Source: Sphingomonas sp. Y57
GTDB lineage: Bacteria; Pseudomonadota; Alphaproteobacteria; Sphingomonadales; Sphingomonadaceae
Assembly: GCF_001015195.1 (NCBI RefSeq)
Contig: NZ_LDES01000046.1
Coordinates: 124,001-188,000 of the forward strand
DNA: 64,000 nucleotides
Direction of reading: 5' to 3'
Part shown: piece after piece, positions 24,076 to 34,449 of the stretch
Layout of the letters: each line of letters opens with the position of its first letter
How positions within the stretch are numbered: position 1 is the stretch's first letter
Position numbers and translations under genes: made by a program
Notes under the pieces: model-generated
The model's input: only the letters and a program-made list of their open reading frames with translations
Database searches by the model: none
What the model was told of the DNA's origin: nothing

Positions 24076-25203
24076 ATGATTCTGTCCGAGACCCAGTCCG
24101 CGATCCAGGAGGCGGTGCGTGCCTTCTCGCAGGAGCAGATTCGCCCGCGTAGCCAGTCGTTCGAGGCGGCGGGCGGCTATCCGCCCGGCCTGTTCGAGGA
24201 ACTCGCAGGCCTCGGGCTGCTAGGCATGGTCGCGCCTGAGACAGCGGGCGGCGCCGGGGCCGACTATGTCTCCTACGCGCTCTCGCTGATCGAGATTGCG
24301 GCCGCCGACGGCGCGCTGTCGACCATCATCTCGATCCAGAACAGCCTGCTGGTCGGCGGCCTGCTGAAGGAGGGCAGCGAAGCGCAAAAGGCACGCTTCC
24401 TGCCGGACCTGATCGGTGGGCGGATGATCGGCGCCTTCGCGCTGACCGAGGCCGACGCCGGTTCCGACGCCGCCGCGTTGCGCACCCGCGCCACACGCAC
24501 CGATGGCGGCTGGATCCTCAACGGCGCCAAGCAGTTCATCACCTCCGGCAAGATCGCGGGAGTGGCGATGGTGTTCGCGGTGACCGACCCGGCCGCGGGC
24601 AAGAAGGGCATTTCGGCCTTCCTGGTCCCTACCGACAGCCCCGGCTATTCGGTAGACAAGGTCGAGCACAAGCTGGGCCAGGCGGCTTCCGACACCTGCG
24701 CGATCCGCTTCGATGATCTGTTCGTCGAGGACGGACTGCTGTTCGGGGCGGAAGGCCGGGGCTACAATATCGCGCTCGCCAATCTGGAGCAGGGTCGCAT
24801 CGGCATCGCCGCGCAATGCATCGGCATGGCACAGGCCGCGCTGGAGATCGCAGTCGCCTATGCCCGCGACCGCCGCAGCATGGGCAAGCCGATCATCGAA
24901 CATCAGGCTGTAGGTTTCCGCCTCGCCGATCTTGCGACCCGGCTGGAAGCGGCACGCCAGCTCGTCCTGCATGCGGCCAGCATAAAGGATGCAGGGCTTC
25001 CTTGCCTGAAGGAGGCATCGATGGCGAAACTGTTCGCGTCCGAGGCGGCCGAGGCGATCGTCTCCGGCGCGATCCAGACGCTGGGGGGCTATGGTTATCT
25101 CGAAGAGTTCGGACTCGCGAAAATCTACCGCGACGTCCGCGTCTGCCAGATCTACGAGGGCACGTCCGACATCCAGCGGATGGTGATCGCCCGCGCGCTT
25201 TAA
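24076..25203 (+). CDS. Acyl-CoA dehydrogenase
   Basis: A 375-residue flavoenzyme that oxidises acyl-CoA to 2-enoyl-CoA. Family motifs: FEELAGLGLLGMVAPETAGG, GRMIGAFALTEADAGSDAAA (FAD and substrate signature), WILNGAKQFITSG, ARDRRSMGKPIIEHQAVGFR and the C-terminal GGYGYLEEFGLAKIYRDVRV with QIYEGTSDIQRMVIAR. The catalytic base is probably Glu in YEGTSDIQ, as in short-chain and short/branched-chain enzymes. First gene of a five-gene operon with thiolase, SDR, enoyl-CoA hydratase and a nitronate monooxygenase-like gene; branched short acyl-CoA is the likely substrate (inference). Confidence 0.93.
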   Translation: MILSETQSAIQEAVRAFSQEQIRPRSQSFEAAGGYPPGLFEELAGLGLLGMVAPETAGGAGADYVSYALSLIEIAAADGALSTIISIQNSLLVGGLLKEGSEAQKARFLPDLIGGRMIGAFALTEADAGSDAAALRTRATRTDGGWILNGAKQFITSGKIAGVAMVFAVTDPAAGKKGISAFLVPTDSPGYSVDKVEHKLGQAASDTCAIRFDDLFVEDGLLFGAEGRGYNIALANLEQGRIGIAAQCIGMAQAALEIAVAYARDRRSMGKPIIEHQAVGFRLADLATRLEAARQLVLHAASIKDAGLPCLKEASMAKLFASEAAEAIVSGAIQTLGGYGYLEEFGLAKIYRDVRVCQIYEGTSDIQRMVIARAL

Positions 25204-25218
25204 ACGAAGGATATCAGC

Positions 25219-26403
25219 ATGAGCACCGATCCCGTCGTCATCGCTTCCTATGCCCGTACGCCGATGGGCGGCTTCCAGGGCGCCCTCGCCGCGGCTTCCG
25301 CGACCCAGCTGGGCGCCACCGCAGTGAAGGCAGCTGTCGAGCGCGCCGGCGTCGACGCCGACAAGGTCGAGCAGATCTTCATGGGCTGCGTGCTGCCGGG
25401 CGGGCTCGGCCAGGCTCCGGCACGCCAGGCGGCGCTCGGTGCCGGCCTGCCCCGCTCGGTCGAAGCCACCACGGTCAACAAGATGTGCGGATCGGGTATG
25501 CAGGCCGCGATCATGGCGCACGACGCGCTCGCCGCCGGAACGGCCGACATCATTGTCGCCGGCGGCATGGAGAGCATGTCCAACGCGCCCTATCTGCTGA
25601 CGAAGCACCGTTCCGGCGCGCGCATCGGCCATGACGTCGTCAAGGACTCGATGTATCTCGACGGGCTGGAGGATGCCTATACGCCGGGCAAGCTGATGGG
25701 TGCCTTCGCCGAGGATTCGGCGCGCGACTACCAGCTCACGCGCGAGGCGCAGGACGATTATGCGATCCGATCGCTGAGCCGCGCCAGTGCGGCGATCGAG
25801 AGCGGCGCCTTCGACCGCGAGATCGTCCCGGTCACGCTGGAGACGCGCGGCGGCTCCACCGTGGTCGAGCGCGACGAGCAGCCCGGAAAGGCCCGGCCCG
25901 ACAAGATCCCGACGCTGAAGCCCGCCTTCGCCAAGGACGGCACGATCACCGCCGCCAACGCCTCGTCGATATCCGACGGCGCCGCCGCGCTGGTGATGAC
26001 ACGGCAGAGTGTCGCCGAGAAGCTCGGACTGCCGGTCGTCGCCCGTGTCGCCAGTCACGCCGCCCATGCGCATGAACCGGCCCTCTTCACCACCGCGCCG
26101 GTGCCGGCGATTCAGAAGGCGCTGAAGAAGGCCGGCTGGACGGTCGAGGAGGTCGACCTGTTCGAGGTCAACGAGGCCTTTGCCGTGGTCGCGATGATCG
26201 CCGCCAAGGACTTGAACATCCCGGCTGAGAAGCTGAACGTCAACGGCGGTGCCTGCGCGTTGGGCCACCCGATCGGTGCCAGCGGCGCGCGCGTGCTTGC
26301 GACCCTGCTGGCGGCACTGCAGAATCGCGGACTCAAGCGCGGCGTCGCCAGCCTCTGCATCGGCGGAGGCGAAGCGACGGCGATGGCGGTCGAACTGGTC
26401 TGA
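25219..26403 (+). CDS. Acetyl-CoA C-acyltransferase (thiolase)
   Basis: A 394-residue thiolase. The nucleophile is Cys in VNKMCGSGMQA (about residue 90), and the C-terminal half has VNEAFAVV, the NGGACALGHPIGASGARV block with the catalytic His, and SLCIGGGEATAMAVEL with the second Cys. It follows the acyl-CoA dehydrogenase by 15 bp with AAGGA before the ATG. In this operon it should cleave a 3-ketoacyl-CoA, possibly 2-methylacetoacetyl-CoA, though the direction and substrate are inferred from the neighbours. Confidence 0.95.
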   Translation: MSTDPVVIASYARTPMGGFQGALAAASATQLGATAVKAAVERAGVDADKVEQIFMGCVLPGGLGQAPARQAALGAGLPRSVEATTVNKMCGSGMQAAIMAHDALAAGTADIIVAGGMESMSNAPYLLTKHRSGARIGHDVVKDSMYLDGLEDAYTPGKLMGAFAEDSARDYQLTREAQDDYAIRSLSRASAAIESGAFDREIVPVTLETRGGSTVVERDEQPGKARPDKIPTLKPAFAKDGTITAANASSISDGAAALVMTRQSVAEKLGLPVVARVASHAAHAHEPALFTTAPVPAIQKALKKAGWTVEEVDLFEVNEAFAVVAMIAAKDLNIPAEKLNVNGGACALGHPIGASGARVLATLLAALQNRGLKRGVASLCIGGGEATAMAVELV

Positions 26404-26441
26404 TGCGGACGCCGATGCGGCGCAGGAAGGGAAATGACTGA

Positions 26442-27199
26442 ATGGAAGTGAAGGGAATATCCGCGATCGTCACCGGCGGCGCGTCCGGTCTGGGCGGCGA
26501 AACCGCCCGGATGCTGGCCGCCAATGGGGCCAGGGTCGCCATCTTCGATCTCAACGCAGATGACGGCGCGCGGACAGCCGCCGAGATCGGCGGCCATTTC
26601 GTCGCGGTCAACGTCGCCGACGATGCCAGCGTCGCCGCCGGCATCGCCGAGGCCGAGGCGAAGCACGGCATCGCCCGCATTCTCGTCAATTGCGCCGGGA
26701 TCGCTCCGCCCGCGCGGATCGTCGCGAAGGACGGCAGCCCTCATGCGCTCGACCTTTACCGCAAGGTGATCGAGATCAACCTGATCGGTACCTTCAACAC
26801 GCTGTCGAAGTTCGCCGCCCGGTTGGTCACCGCCGACCCGGTCGGCGAGGAACGCGGCGTGATCGTCAACACCGCCTCGGTCGCCGCCTTCGACGGACAG
26901 GTCGGGCAGGCCGCCTATGCTTCGTCCAAGGCCGGCGTCGCGGGCCTTACCCTCTGCGCCGCGCGCGACCTCGCCCAGCACAAGATCCGGGTGATGACGA
27001 TTGCCCCCGGCATCTTCATGACACCGATGATGAAGGGCCTGCCGCAAGCGGCACAGGATTCGCTCGGCCAGCAGGTGCCACATCCCAGCCGGCTCGGCGA
27101 TCCCTCCGAATATGCGATGCTGGTGGAGAGCATCCTCAGGAACCCGATGCTCAACGGCGAGACGATCCGCCTCGACGGCGCGATCCGGATGGCGCCGCG

Positions 27200-27203
<4 letters not shown>
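26442..27203 (+). CDS. Short-chain dehydrogenase, 3-hydroxyacyl-CoA dehydrogenase type-2-like
   Basis: A 253-residue SDR. The NAD-binding glycine motif is TGGASGLGGETARML, followed by ILVNCAGIAPPARI, a catalytic Ser in NTASVAAFDGQVGQ, and YASSKAGVAG with the active Tyr and Lys. The spacing and the segment GVIVNTASVAAFDGQ with PHPSRLGDPSEYA resemble HSD17B10-type 3-hydroxyacyl-CoA dehydrogenases, which oxidise 2-methyl-3-hydroxybutyryl-CoA. The asp after the glycine motif (IFDLNA) indicates NAD rather than NADP. The stop overlaps the next gene (ATGA). Confidence 0.92.
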
Positions 27204-28992
<1,789 letters not shown>

Positions 28993-28998
28993 GTCGAA

Positions 28999-29661
28999 TC
29001 AGGCCGGAGCCTTTTCCGCCGCGATCGAGCGCAACGCCTGCTCGAACACATCGGCGGGCTGACCGCCGGAGATGAGGTAGCGGTCGTCGACGATGATCGC
29101 GGGCACCGAGTGAACGCCGCGCCGCTGCCACAGATGCTCGGCCTCGCGCACCTCGGCGGCGTAGCGGTCCGAAGCGAGCACCGTGGCTGCCTCGTCGCGG
29201 TCGAGCCCCGCTTCCGCCGCCGCATCGACCAGCACCGCGCGATCGGAAGGGTCCCGCTGCTCGGTGAAATAGGCTTCGAACAGCGCATGCTTCAGCGCCC
29301 GCTGCCGCTCGCCGCCGAGCGTGCCGGCCCAATGCAGCAGGCGATGCGCGTCGAAGGTGTTGTAGATGCGGCTGTCGGGCCCATGGTTGATCGCGAAGCC
29401 GACCTGCGCGGCGCGGTCGCGGATCATCTCGCGCGTCGCCGCCGACTGCTCGGCCGTCGAGCCATATTTGTGGGCGACGTGCTCGGCGAGATTCTCGCCT
29501 TCCCTGGCCATTGCCGGATTGAGCTCGAACGGCTGGAAATGAATCTCCGCCGACAACTCCCCATGGGTGCGCTCGATGGCCTGCTCAAGCCCGCGCAGTC
29601 CGATGACGCACCACGGGCAGGAGATGTCGGAAACGAAGTCGATCTTGATCGGGGTGGCCAT
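28999..29661 (-). CDS. DsbA family oxidoreductase, FrnE-like
   Basis: A 220-residue cytoplasmic thioredoxin-fold protein with the active site CPWC in DFVSDISCPWCVIGLRGL and a long helical insertion. The C-terminal part has GVHSVPAIIVDDRYLISGGQ, holding the cis-Pro segment typical of FrnE and 2-hydroxychromene-2-carboxylate isomerase-like DsbA proteins. No signal peptide, so not a classic periplasmic DsbA. Substrate unknown. It converges on the acyl-CoA operon with 6 bp between stops. Confidence 0.88.
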   Translation of the reverse strand: MATPIKIDFVSDISCPWCVIGLRGLEQAIERTHGELSAEIHFQPFELNPAMAREGENLAEHVAHKYGSTAEQSAATREMIRDRAAQVGFAINHGPDSRIYNTFDAHRLLHWAGTLGGERQRALKHALFEAYFTEQRDPSDRAVLVDAAAEAGLDRDEAATVLASDRYAAEVREAEHLWQRRGVHSVPAIIVDDRYLISGGQPADVFEQALRSIAAEKAPA

Positions 29662-29695
29662 GGCCGCATCCTCTCGCTGGATCGACCTTATATAG

Positions 29696-30820
29696 TCATT
29701 CGAAGGCGAGCGCCAATTGCTCGGCCGTCACGACCATCTCGTCGTCGCCCTCGCCCAGGCTCGACAGGGTGACGCCCAGCAGACGGACGCCGAGCGCTAC
29801 TGGTTCGAGCGGCGCCAGCAGCGCCAGCGCAACCTCCTGGATGCGCGCGGCATCGGCAATCGGCGTTGGTAGCGTTCGGGCACGGGTGAGGGTGCGAAAG
29901 TCGGAATAGCGCAGCTTGATCGACACCGTCCGGCCCGCCTTGCCGGTCCGCTCGGCATGGCGCGCTACCGTCTCGCTCGATTCGAGCAGTGCCGCTGCCA
30001 GGTCGTCATGCGAGTAAAGGTCATGGAAGAAGGTGTTTTCCGAACCGATCGACTTGCGTACCCGATCGGGCCGTACCGCGCGGTGATCGATCGCACGCGC
30101 CGCGAGGTAGAAATAGTCGCCTGACTTGCCGAACTGCTGGCCCAGGAACTCGCGACTGCACCGGCGCAGATCGGCACCGGTATGAATGCCCAGCTTTTCC
30201 ATCCGTGCCGCCGTCACAGGCCCGACACCGTGGAAGCGGCCGACCGGCTGCCGGGCGATGAAGGCGAGCCCCTGGTCGGGCCGGACGATGCAAAGCCCGT
30301 CGGGCTTGTTGTGGTCCGAGGCGAGCTTGGCGATGAACTTGTTGTAGGAGACGCCCGCCGAGGCGGTCAGCCCGGTCTCTTCGCGGATGCGGTCGCGGAT
30401 CTGGCGGGCGACCTCGGTCGCGGTAGCGATGCCCTGATGGTTGTTGGTGACGTCGAGATAGGCTTCGTCGAGCGACAGCGGCTCGATCAGGTCGGTATAG
30501 TCGGCGAAGATGAGATGAATCTGGCGCGATACCTCCCGGTAGACGTCGAAGCGCGGGCGGACGAAGACCAGGTCCGGGCATAGCCGACGGGCCAGCGCCG
30601 ACGCCATTGCGGACCGGACCCCGTATTTCCGCGCCTCGTAGCTCGCCGCGGCGACGACGCCGCGTTCGCGCGTGCCGCCGACCGCGACGGGCCTCCCTCT
30701 CAGGGCCGGGTCGTCGCGCTGCTCCACCGAGGCGTAGAAGGCGTCCATGTCGATATGGATGATCTTGCGACCACCCTCCGCATTTTCGTCCCCATCCATT
30801 GGCTGATCGGGCCGGCTCAT
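29696..30820 (-). CDS. dinB: DNA polymerase IV
   Basis: DinB is the Y-family translesion polymerase. Motifs: IIHIDMDAFYASVEQRDD with the first catalytic Asp, EARKYGVRSAMAS, LSLDEAYLDVT with the Asp-Glu pair, SYNKFIAKLASD, and a helix-hairpin-helix in FHGVGPVTAARMEKLGI. The C-terminal little-finger region is present, but the last residues lack an obvious clamp-binding motif. The protein is about 374 residues from ATG 30820; a TTG at 30841 is also possible. A LexA-like GAAC-N7-GAAG lies about 75 bp upstream. Confidence 0.94.
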   Translation of the reverse strand: MSRPDQPMDGDENAEGGRKIIHIDMDAFYASVEQRDDPALRGRPVAVGGTRERGVVAAASYEARKYGVRSAMASALARRLCPDLVFVRPRFDVYREVSRQIHLIFADYTDLIEPLSLDEAYLDVTNNHQGIATATEVARQIRDRIREETGLTASAGVSYNKFIAKLASDHNKPDGLCIVRPDQGLAFIARQPVGRFHGVGPVTAARMEKLGIHTGADLRRCSREFLGQQFGKSGDYFYLAARAIDHRAVRPDRVRKSIGSENTFFHDLYSHDDLAAALLESSETVARHAERTGKAGRTVSIKLRYSDFRTLTRARTLPTPIADAARIQEVALALLAPLEPVALGVRLLGVTLSSLGEGDDEMVVTAEQLALAFE

Positions 30821-30894
30821 GGAACAAAGCAGATACAGCAACCCGCCGGCCCTTGCCAGCGGATGATTCGTCGCAGCGGAGGCCTAATGACGCG

Positions 30895-30909
30895 GAACCC
30901 GCCCGGAAG
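30895..30909 (-). promoter_or_regulatory. LexA-box-like site upstream of dinB
   Basis: GAACCCGCCCGGAAG is GAAC-N7-GAAG; on the minus strand it reads CTTC-N7-GTTC, one base off the alphaproteobacterial SOS box GTTC-N7-GTTC. The position suits dinB control. Weak evidence: short motif, one mismatch. Confidence 0.3.
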
Positions 30910-30959
30910 CATGGCGTTTTCCCAAAGTATTTTTACGCTGTTTTCAACGGAGAGAAACC

Positions 30960-31421
30960 ATGGCCACGAAAAGCACGACCACCCGTTCCCGGTCGGGCGG
31001 GACGCGTTCGACGTCGCGCCGCCGGACCGGCACCAACAATGGCACCAAGACCGCTGCGACCAAGCGGGCGCCTCGCGCCCAGGCGCTGACCGACGAGGCC
31101 AAGACGGCAATCCGCTCCGTTCGTACCCGTGCGAGCCGCGCCGCCCGGAAAGTGCCCACAGACTCCACCAGCCTGTCGATTGCAGCCGGCGTCATCGCCG
31201 GCATCGTTGCCGCCGGTGTGGCGATCTTCATGAACCGCGATCGGCTGAAGGCGGCCGCCAACAGCGGTGGCGAGCGGTTGCGGAAGGCCGCCGACGACCT
31301 GTCGACCATGGCCCATGACCGCATCGATCAGGCGCGCGATAATATCACGCGCTTCCGCGGTCGCGGCCAGGACGGCGCCGAAACTCCGGGCGAAACCCCG
31401 GGCGTCGCGGTCAACGGATGA
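30960..31421 (+). CDS. Hypothetical protein, basic H1-like N-terminus plus one membrane helix
   Basis: A 153-residue protein I cannot name. Residues 1-60 are rich in Lys, Arg, Ser and Thr (TKSTTTRSRSGGTRSTSRRR, then TKTAATKRAPRAQ) and look like a histone H1-type tail. Residues 72-90 (LSIAAGVIAGIVAAGVAIFM) form one membrane helix, followed by an amphipathic coiled stretch (RLKAAANSGGERLRKAADDL). This suggests an inner-membrane protein with a DNA- or RNA-binding tail; that is inference. A good GGAGA precedes the ATG. Two GC-rich hairpins follow the stop (31427-31497). Its function is unknown. Confidence 0.6.
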   Translation: MATKSTTTRSRSGGTRSTSRRRTGTNNGTKTAATKRAPRAQALTDEAKTAIRSVRTRASRAARKVPTDSTSLSIAAGVIAGIVAAGVAIFMNRDRLKAAANSGGERLRKAADDLSTMAHDRIDQARDNITRFRGRGQDGAETPGETPGVAVNG

Positions 31422-31427
31422 GGGCTT

Positions 31428-31497
31428 GCCCGTCCCTTCGCGGGACGGGGCGGGCGAGGATGGATGGCGGTGCGGCTTTTACGCCGCGCCGCCATCC
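31428..31497 (+). terminator. Two tandem GC-rich hairpins after the H1-like gene
   Basis: CCCGTCCC-TTCGC-GGGACGGG (31428-31449 approximately, with a UUCG-type loop) is followed by GGATGGCGG ... CCGCCATCC (about 31460-31497). Neither has a clear U-run, so termination is probable, not certain. Confidence 0.45.
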
Positions 31498-31508
31498 TTC
31501 ATGAACGG

Positions 31509-31613
31509 ATGATGCGATTCGATCCCAACAGCGAGCGGTGGCGCTACGACCTGCGCCTGTTCGTCCTCGCTTACATATTGGGCATCATCGTCTTCAGCGC
31601 GCTGCTGCCCTGA
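31509..31613 (+). CDS. Small membrane protein (34 residues), hypothetical
   Basis: A short frame, MMRFDPNSERWRYDLRLFVL followed by AYILGIIVFSALLP, ends at TGA 31613. It has a charged N-terminus and a single membrane helix of about 18 residues, a composition that reads as a real small membrane protein. GTG 31470 in frame would extend it by 13 residues. There is no strong ribosome site. It lies between the H1-like gene and the convergent MFS gene. No function known. Confidence 0.45.
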   Translation: MMRFDPNSERWRYDLRLFVLAYILGIIVFSALLP

Positions 31614-31641
31614 ACAAAGTGCGCGATCGAAGCGCGCGATC

Positions 31642-32907
31642 TCAGTCGCAGGCCTGGTGCAGTTTCCATGCGAGAAAGGAGGCGCCGAGGCTGGCCACGG
31701 CAACGATCAGCAGCGTCTCCGCCACCGACACGCCCATATGCACCATCGAAGCGAGGATCAGCGTGGCGCCGACCATCGCCCCGGAATTGACGATGTTGTT
31801 GGCAGCGACGGTGCGCGCTGTCTGTGCCTTCGCCACGGTGGTGGTCAGGAAAGCATAGAGTGGCACGACGAACATGCCGCCGGCCACCGCGATGCCGAGC
31901 AGGTCGATCATCACCCGCTCGGACCCGGGCATCTCCATGAAGGCGGCGAAATGGCGCAGCGTGCCGTCGGGCGCAGGCCAGTTGTGCGCGGTCCACCACA
32001 TGTCGCAGACGAAGGCGCCCATCACCAGCGCCGCGACTGGCGAACAGCGCGCCGACACGGTGCCGCCGAGGATCCGGTTGATGGCGATCGAACCGATCGC
32101 CACGCCCACGGAGAAAATAGCGAGGAACAGCGTCGCGACGTCCTGGTTCGCGCCGAGCACATTCTTGACCAGCGGCGGGAACTGCGCCGCCAGGATCGTG
32201 CCCTGCGCCCAGAAGAAGCTGATCGCGAGGATGGCAAGGAACAGCCGCCGCACATGCATCGTGTCCGACACCAGCTTGATCGAAGACCGGATGATGTGGA
32301 AATCGACGCCCGCATCCTGGGTCAGCGGCGGGGCCGGCGGCACCTGCCGGCCGGCGAGCCAGCCGATGGCCGCGACCAGCAGCACGCCGATCGCGGCATG
32401 TTCGGCGGCGATCATGCCGCCGACGATGGTGCCCGCCAGGATGGCGATATAGGTGCCCGCCTCGACCAGGCCCGTGCCGGGCAACACCTGATCGTCTTCG
32501 AGATGCTGTGGCAGGATCGCATATTTGATCGGCCCGAAGAAGGTCGAGTGCGCGCCCATGCAGAGCAGCGCCAGCAGCATCAGCGGGATATTGCCGAGCA
32601 GCAGGCCGGCCGCGCCCGCAATCATGATAAGGATTTCCGCGGTCTTCACCATGCGGATGATCCTCGCCTTGTCGTGACAATCCGCGAGTTGCCCCGACAG
32701 AGCCGAGAACAGGAAGAAGGGCAGGATGAAGAGGCCCCCCGCCACCGCCGAAAAGGCCGCCTCTTGGGCCGGATCGTTATAGATGCGATAGATCACCAGC
32801 ATGATCATCGCGGTGCGGAACAGATTGTCGTTGAAGGCGCCCAGAAACTGGGTGGTGAACAACGGCAGGAACCGGCGCTTGGCGAGAAGCCGGAAAGAAG
32901 GTGTCAT
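31642..32907 (-). CDS. MFS transporter, LplT-like
   Basis: A 421-residue protein with twelve predicted membrane segments. The N-terminal PLFTTQFLGAFNDNLFRTAM is the signature of the LplT-like MFS branch (lysophospholipid flippases, which in many bacteria are fused to Aas acyltransferase). Other features: LSGQLADCHDKARIIRMVK (MFS loop 2-3 motif) and STFFGPIKYAILPQHL. Here no acyltransferase is fused or next to it, so lysolipid transport is only an inference. The start is ATG 32907 (MTPSFRLLAKRRF); the frame upstream is open to 33000 but not typical. Confidence 0.82.
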   Translation of the reverse strand: MTPSFRLLAKRRFLPLFTTQFLGAFNDNLFRTAMIMLVIYRIYNDPAQEAAFSAVAGGLFILPFFLFSALSGQLADCHDKARIIRMVKTAEILIMIAGAAGLLLGNIPLMLLALLCMGAHSTFFGPIKYAILPQHLEDDQVLPGTGLVEAGTYIAILAGTIVGGMIAAEHAAIGVLLVAAIGWLAGRQVPPAPPLTQDAGVDFHIIRSSIKLVSDTMHVRRLFLAILAISFFWAQGTILAAQFPPLVKNVLGANQDVATLFLAIFSVGVAIGSIAINRILGGTVSARCSPVAALVMGAFVCDMWWTAHNWPAPDGTLRHFAAFMEMPGSERVMIDLLGIAVAGGMFVVPLYAFLTTTVAKAQTARTVAANNIVNSGAMVGATLILASMVHMGVSVAETLLIVAVASLGASFLAWKLHQACD

Positions 32908-33120
32908 GCGGGAATTCTGCGCCTTATCGGATGTGTCGAGGGCCTGGACCCTAAGCATCGGTCGGGTGTCCCCATAGCCGATAGCCGTTGAGAGGTCCAA
33001 GCCGATAACGACGGGGCATGTCGGTTCGATGACCGGTTCCCGCCTCTACGAGCTCAGGCGTTCGCATATTCCGGGTCATGCAGCAGGGGGCTTATCTCTT
33101 TTCTCCATCCGCGCTAGAGA

Positions 33121-33681
33121 ATGGCCGGAATGCTTACCTTGCCGAACATTCTCACCCTTTCGCGCATCCTCGCGGTGCCGATCCTCGTTTTCCTGTTGTG
33201 GCCTCAGCCGGGCAGGATCGACTATGCCATCGCCTTCGGGCTCTACGCGCTGATGGCGATAACCGACTATTTCGACGGCTATCTTGCCCGCGCGCAGGGC
33301 ACGGTTTCCAGGCTGGGCGTCTTCCTTGATCCGATCGCCGACAAGATCATGGTCGCGGCGGTTATCCTGATGCTGGTGCTGACCGACGACGTCTCGGGCT
33401 TCGCCACGATCGCAGCGCTGATCATCCTGTTGCGTGAGATCGCGGTATCGGGCCTGCGTGAATTCCTGGCGGGCGTGCGCGTCTCGGTACCGGTCAGCCA
33501 GCTCGCCAAGTGGAAGACGACCTTCCAGCTCGTCTCGCTCGGAGCGATCATTCTCGGCGGCGCGCTGCCCGAATGGCAATGGATCGAACAGGTCGGCCTG
33601 TTCAGCCTGTGGGCCGCCGCGGTGCTGACGCTGATCACCGGCTGGGACTATCTCCGCGTCGGCATCCGACACATGGATTGA
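33121..33681 (+). CDS. pgsA: CDP-diacylglycerol--glycerol-3-phosphate 3-phosphatidyltransferase
   Basis: PgsA makes phosphatidylglycerol phosphate, the first committed step to phosphatidylglycerol and cardiolipin. The 186-residue membrane protein begins LTLPNILTLSRILAVPILVF and has the full CDP-alcohol phosphotransferase motif: DYFDGYLAR, then eight residues, G, three residues, D, three residues, D (GVFLDPIADK). The segment LREIAVSGLREFLAG is typical of PgsA. ATG 33121 is used; ATG 33130 is equally possible. Followed by moaD after 18 bp. Confidence 0.95.
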   Translation: MAGMLTLPNILTLSRILAVPILVFLLWPQPGRIDYAIAFGLYALMAITDYFDGYLARAQGTVSRLGVFLDPIADKIMVAAVILMLVLTDDVSGFATIAALIILLREIAVSGLREFLAGVRVSVPVSQLAKWKTTFQLVSLGAIILGGALPEWQWIEQVGLFSLWAAAVLTLITGWDYLRVGIRHMD

Positions 33682-33699
33682 GCGGGGCGCGACCGAACC

Positions 33700-33957
33700 A
33701 TGGCTATCGAACTGCTCTATTTCGCCAGGATCCGGGAAGCGATCGGCCGAAGCGCTGAGACGGTGTCGCCTCCGGCGGAGGTGGCGACCGTGGCTGCACT
33801 CGTCGATTGGCTCGCCGCGCGCGGCGGCGGCTATGCCGAGGCATTTGCCGACCGGAGCCGGGTGCGCGCCGCGATCGGGGACGGCTTCGTCGCCCCCGAC
33901 GCCCCGATCGCCGGCGCGCGGGAGGTTGCCCTTTTCCCGCCGGTGACCGGCGGATGA
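33700..33957 (+). CDS. moaD: Molybdopterin synthase small subunit (MoaD)
   Basis: An 85-residue ubiquitin-like sulfur carrier ending in GG (PPVTGG), the site of thiocarboxylation. Core: IELLYFARIREAIGRSAETV and REVALFPPVTGG. With MoaE it converts precursor Z (cPMP) to molybdopterin. The stop overlaps the moaE ATG (ATGA), so the two subunits are made together. Confidence 0.94.
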   Translation: MAIELLYFARIREAIGRSAETVSPPAEVATVAALVDWLAARGGGYAEAFADRSRVRAAIGDGFVAPDAPIAGAREVALFPPVTGG

Positions 33958-34415
33958 ACGCCACGATCCTCGTCCGCGTCCAGACCGCCGACTTCGACGT
34001 CGGCGCCGAGCTGGAGCGGCTCGAGGCGCTCGGTGGCGGCGCGGTGGCAAGTTTCACCGGCGTGGTGCGGGGCGGCGACGGACTCGAGGCGCTCGAGCTC
34101 GAGCATCATCCCGCCCTGACCGAGGCCATGATGACGCGGATCGCGCAGGAGGCGGCGGCACGCTGGCCGCTGCTCGGGGTGACGGCCATCCACCGCCACG
34201 GCCGGCTGGTGCCTGGCCAGCGCATCGTGCTGGCGGCGGCAGCCGCGCCGCACCGCGCGGCGGCGCTGGAGGCGACCAGCTTCCTGATCGACTGGCTCAA
34301 GACGCGCGCGCCCTTCTGGAAGAAGGAACATTTCGCCGACGGTGCCAGCCGCTGGGTCGAGGCGCGGGCCGAGGACGATGCCGCCGCGGCGCGGTGGGAT
34401 GCGAAGCGGACATGA
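33954..34415 (+). CDS. moaE: Molybdopterin synthase catalytic subunit (MoaE)
   Basis: A 153-residue subunit that transfers sulfur from MoaD thiocarboxylate to cPMP. Motifs: GGGAVASFTGVVRG near the start, LELEHHPALTEAMM, VTAIHRHGRLVPGQRIVLAA, and RAPFWKKEHFADGASRWVEA with the catalytic lysines. The start ATG 33954 overlaps the moaD stop; the open frame upstream is a shadow. Confidence 0.95.
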   Translation: MNATILVRVQTADFDVGAELERLEALGGGAVASFTGVVRGGDGLEALELEHHPALTEAMMTRIAQEAAARWPLLGVTAIHRHGRLVPGQRIVLAAAAAPHRAAALEATSFLIDWLKTRAPFWKKEHFADGASRWVEARAEDDAAAARWDAKRT

Positions 34416-34449
34416 CGAGGGACGCGATGACAGGGGAGGCCGTCGAACG

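Noticed and set aside
24220-26268. 682-codon open frame antisense to the acyl-CoA dehydrogenase and thiolase
   Set aside because: Long antisense frames are expected at this GC content; the sense genes have full catalytic motifs.
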